A program made the position numbers and the translations under genes. A stretch of 64,000 nucleotides of DNA, from the NCBI GenBank assembly GCA_964455525.1, contig CAYVWR010000008.1, positions 1 to 64,000 on the forward strand, read 5' to 3'. The stretch is from JAFDZV01 sp964455525. GTDB lineage: Bacteria > Bacteroidota > Ignavibacteria > OLB7. Positions 61,819 through 64,000 of this stretch are shown piece by piece. Position 1 is the stretch's first letter. Every line of letters starts with the position of its first letter. The notes below the pieces were generated by a model, which saw only the letters and a program-made list of their open reading frames with translations, ran no database searches and was not told where the DNA came from.

Positions 61819-62589
61819 CTACTCCACCGTCCCGGAACTCAGCGGTGCCGGTGTGGAAGGTGGTAGCCCCTCGGTAGGGCTGGCTACAGCCTGTTCCGGG
61901 TGCGGCATCTCCTCCTTCGGGTTTGGTACAGGTGGCTCGATGGCCGATGGAATCGTCACGCCTGGCTCGATCAGCTCCCGCTTCGACAGCACATGCAGTA
62001 CACCATCACGCAGTTCAAGATCATAAATGATCGGGCTGCCGGTCGGGATATTCACATCCATGATCGACTCGTTGGTATGATCGTCCAACTTGTACAGAAG
62101 AGCGCGAAGAGAATTGCCATGCGCCACCACCAGCACGTTCTTGCCGCTCAACAGATCGACAAGGATATGATGTTCATAGTAGGGCATCACCCGATCGATC
62201 GTCATGGCAAGGCTTTCCCCCTTATCGCCGGGGGGGCGTGTATCGAAACTACGACGCCAGATATGCACCTGCTCATCGCCGTACTTCAGGGCAGTTTCCG
62301 CTTTGTTCAGCCCCTGCAACTCACCATAGTGGCGCTCATTAAGCGCCGGGTCCATGATAAGCGGAAGATCCGTCTTGTCGGCGGCCTCCAACGCGATCTT
62401 GGCGGTGTCCACCGCACGCCGCAACGCCGAGGTATAGACATGATCTATCTTGAGATCCCTCATCTTCTCTCCGGCGGTCCTTGCCTCCTCGCGTCCTGCC
62501 TCGGACAGATCGACATCCTCCCAGCCGGTAAACCGGTTTTCGAGGTTCCACTGTGATTGTCCATGACGGAGTAAGATCAGTTTAGGCAT
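61819..62589 (-). CDS. gpmA: 2,3-bisphosphoglycerate-dependent phosphoglycerate mutase
   Basis: 256 residues. It interconverts 3- and 2-phosphoglycerate in glycolysis. Motifs: LILLRHGQSQWNLENRFTGW (active-site His9), TSALRRAVDTA, LNERHYGELQGLNKAE, and VVAHGNSLRALL with the second catalytic His. Two oddities: the usual insertion of about 25 residues after TRPP (before ESLAMTIDRV) is missing, and a Pro-rich tail of about 45 residues (IPSAIEPPVPNPKEEMPHPE...) follows the normal end. It lies 27 bp after the MqnA-like gene and is probably cotranscribed with it. Confidence 0.95.
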   Translation of the reverse strand: MPKLILLRHGQSQWNLENRFTGWEDVDLSEAGREEARTAGEKMRDLKIDHVYTSALRRAVDTAKIALEAADKTDLPLIMDPALNERHYGELQGLNKAETALKYGDEQVHIWRRSFDTRPPGDKGESLAMTIDRVMPYYEHHILVDLLSGKNVLVVAHGNSLRALLYKLDDHTNESIMDVNIPTGSPIIYDLELRDGVLHVLSKRELIEPGVTIPSAIEPPVPNPKEEMPHPEQAVASPTEGLPPSTPAPLSSGTVE

Positions 62590-62616
62590 GATTGGTCAAC
62601 GGGTTTTAAGCCTGTA

Positions 62617-63519
62617 TTACTGTTGTTTGCTCTGGTCCGACCCCTCATTCCCCTTGCTGGCATCGCTCTGCGGTCGCGATGGAGTTATCGCAGGCTCACC
62701 ATCAGGGAGGAGCTTGATTGTCGGGATATCTGTTATAATGGAATGATAGAATGCGTAGCGGAAGAAGGAGTCCACAGCAGCAAGCTCCGCCTCGCCGAAC
62801 GTATAGCTGATGGCGCCACGGAGATAATGCTGGTAGAATGTATTTGCCTGGCTGGACATCGGATGCTGTGCTGCCCGATCGGCAAACATCAGCACGGCCT
62901 CATCACGTGCACTCTGAAGCTCGTCGATGGCGCTCTGGGGAACCATGCCAACACGTCCCCATGCAAGCATATACGGAAGCGGCGTCTCCATGGCATCCTC
63001 CCACTCGTCGGTAAGGTCAAGCAGCGATGTGCTTGACCCGGCTCTGAAAACTGCATCCTCTCCGGCAAGCAGAGCAGCATCGGCAACCGCAAGCATCTCC
63101 TCCAGCGCGGCATCCTCTGCCACCGAGACAATCGCCGGCTCGATATCATGCTTCTCCACCAGTATCATCCGCGCCACAAGCGCTTCGGCCGCATCAGCCC
63201 TCTTCACCGCCAGCGAGGAGAAACTGACCAGTCCCTTGTTGAAGACAAGCTTCAGCAATCCGGCGAACCCTCTGGTCGTGATGCCGAAACCGGGCACCAG
63301 AGCATAATCGACCGGACCAAGCGAGCGGCCGTATTCCAGCGCTGGCGCCATAACGATATCGGCGCTCGCATCAAGCAATGCCTCTTCCGGGCGATCCGAA
63401 GGGATGGTCTGCCACCCTCTACGCCGGAGCGCCTCAGCGATCGGCTCCGTTGCAAATTCTTGTCTATAGGAAAACTTCACCGTACTACCTGAAAAATCAG
63501 AAGGAACATTCAATGTCAT
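62617..63519 (-). CDS. MqnA/MqnD-family protein (menaquinone biosynthesis-like)
   Basis: 300 residues with the periplasmic-binding-protein-like fold of MqnA/MqnD. Visible features: VKFSYRQEFATEPIAEALRR at the start, 'DASADIVMAPALEYGRSLG' (the ALxPSIEY-like motif of MqnA), 'RADAAEALVARMILVEKHDIEP', and 'DLTDEWEDAMETPLPYMLAWG' where the family has 'DLGxxWxxxTGLPFVFAxW'. MqnA dehydrates chorismate in the futalosine route. The match is partial, and a Ser/Gln-rich tail is added, so a divergent family member with another role is possible. It lies between ackA and gpmA on the same strand. Confidence 0.7.
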   Translation of the reverse strand: MTLNVPSDFSGSTVKFSYRQEFATEPIAEALRRRGWQTIPSDRPEEALLDASADIVMAPALEYGRSLGPVDYALVPGFGITTRGFAGLLKLVFNKGLVSFSSLAVKRADAAEALVARMILVEKHDIEPAIVSVAEDAALEEMLAVADAALLAGEDAVFRAGSSTSLLDLTDEWEDAMETPLPYMLAWGRVGMVPQSAIDELQSARDEAVLMFADRAAQHPMSSQANTFYQHYLRGAISYTFGEAELAAVDSFFRYAFYHSIITDIPTIKLLPDGEPAITPSRPQSDASKGNEGSDQSKQQ

Positions 63520-63588
63520 CGATCAGCATCTGTGCCACCACCTGCTGTTACCACAAGCAACGCAGGAGAACGATGCCGGATGCCCGCA

Positions 63589-64000
63589 TCACTGTGGCAT
63601 CTCGGCATGTTCTATAAGCCGAAGCGTATCACGGGCTATCAGAAGCTCCTCATCGGTCGGGATCACATAGGCACGCAGGCGCGAGCCATCGGCACTGATC
63701 TCCCCTTCCCTACCACCGACAATCGCGTTATTCCGCTCCTCGTCGAGCTGAAGGCCGCACCACTCCATATTCTGGCAGATACCCGCCCGAATCGGGGCCG
63801 CATTCTCGCCGATGCCGCCGGCAAAGATCACCGCATCGGCACCGTTCATCGTTGCAAGATATGCACCGATATATTTTCTGACGCGCCCTACAAACAGCTC
63901 AATAGCAAGCCGTGCACGGCGATCATTATGTTCCATATCCTCGGCCAGCAGATCGCGCATATCGTTGGTAAGCCCGCTAATCCCGAGCAATCCCGACTGC
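63589..64000 (-). CDS. ackA: Acetate kinase (C-terminal part; 5' end outside window)
   Basis: The last 136 residues of an acetate kinase, entering from the right edge. Visible motifs are SGLLGISGLTNDMRDLL, 'RRARLAIELFVGRVRKYIGAYLATMNGADAVIFAGGIGENAAPIR' with the GGIGEN nucleotide-binding motif, and the C-terminal 'RLRAYVIPTDEELLIARDTLRLIE'. It converts acetyl phosphate and ADP to acetate and ATP. No stop interrupts the frame to base 64000. Upstream pta or the rest of the gene cannot be seen. It is followed by the MqnA-family gene 69 bp on. Confidence 0.95.
   Translation of the reverse strand, partial: QSGLLGISGLTNDMRDLLAEDMEHNDRRARLAIELFVGRVRKYIGAYLATMNGADAVIFAGGIGENAAPIRAGICQNMEWCGLQLDEERNNAIVGGREGEISADGSRLRAYVIPTDEELLIARDTLRLIEHAEMPQ

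Overview
The window looks like a chromosome segment from the Bacteroidota/Chlorobiota lineage, most likely Ignavibacteria or Kapabacteria-like. This is inferred from several traits. Secreted proteins carry type IX secretion (T9SS, Por) C-terminal sorting domains. An atpD-atpC pair stands apart from other ATP synthase genes. An MqnA-type (futalosine menaquinone) protein is present. Many genes lack a Shine-Dalgarno sequence, and a Bacteroidota-style promoter (TTG...TAnnTTTG) can be proposed before fur. No tRNA, rRNA, CRISPR array or intact insertion sequence was recognised.

Layout. 1-3.0 kb: the 5' part of a repetitive secreted protein with GDLxGTYPNPT repeats, and a small T9SS cargo protein. 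3.0-4.9 kb: a gene-free stretch. 4.9-8.4 kb (minus strand): a probable electron-transfer operon of a Rieske lipoprotein, a monohaem outer-membrane cytochrome, a cytochrome c lipoprotein, a YceI protein and a small membrane protein. 8.5-20.4 kb: a methyltransferase, ArfB, a LolD/LolE-like ABC pair with a His-rich loop, isocitrate dehydrogenase, a DUF2630 protein, a metallophosphoesterase, a second repeat-type secreted protein and a cytochrome P450. 20.5-30.5 kb: surface proteins, including a 1910-residue SBBP/Ig/T9SS adhesin-like protein with a G10 tract, an OmpA-like outer-membrane protein and a TolB-like lipoprotein.

30.8-39.3 kb is a signalling block: an intact ECF sigma/anti-sigma pair, a decayed ECF sigma gene beside an intact anti-sigma paralogue, a third ECF sigma gene overlapping an ORF that joins an anti-sigma-like membrane segment to a T9SS cargo protein, and an OmpR-type two-component system. 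39.5-47.9 kb is mostly housekeeping: aspS, atpDC and a fur-feoA-feoB iron uptake operon ending in a Cys-rich small protein. 47.9-56.2 kb is accessory: an XRE regulator facing a small gene across an 11-bp-spaced direct repeat, tandem paralogous secreted proteins, UvsE, tandem paralogous lipoproteins and a VWA-domain protein. 56.4-61.7 kb holds a hybrid histidine kinase that has lost its phosphoacceptor histidine and ATP-site residues but keeps an intact receiver and HPt domain, convergent with an orphan response regulator, plus small hypothetical proteins. 61.8-64 kb (minus strand) carries ackA (partial), an MqnA-family gene and gpmA.

The most interesting signals are the degenerate hybrid kinase, the decayed sigma factor beside a retained anti-sigma paralogue, the anti-sigma/T9SS ORF with an internal ribosome binding site, the G10 tract, and the Rieske/cytochrome/YceI operon.
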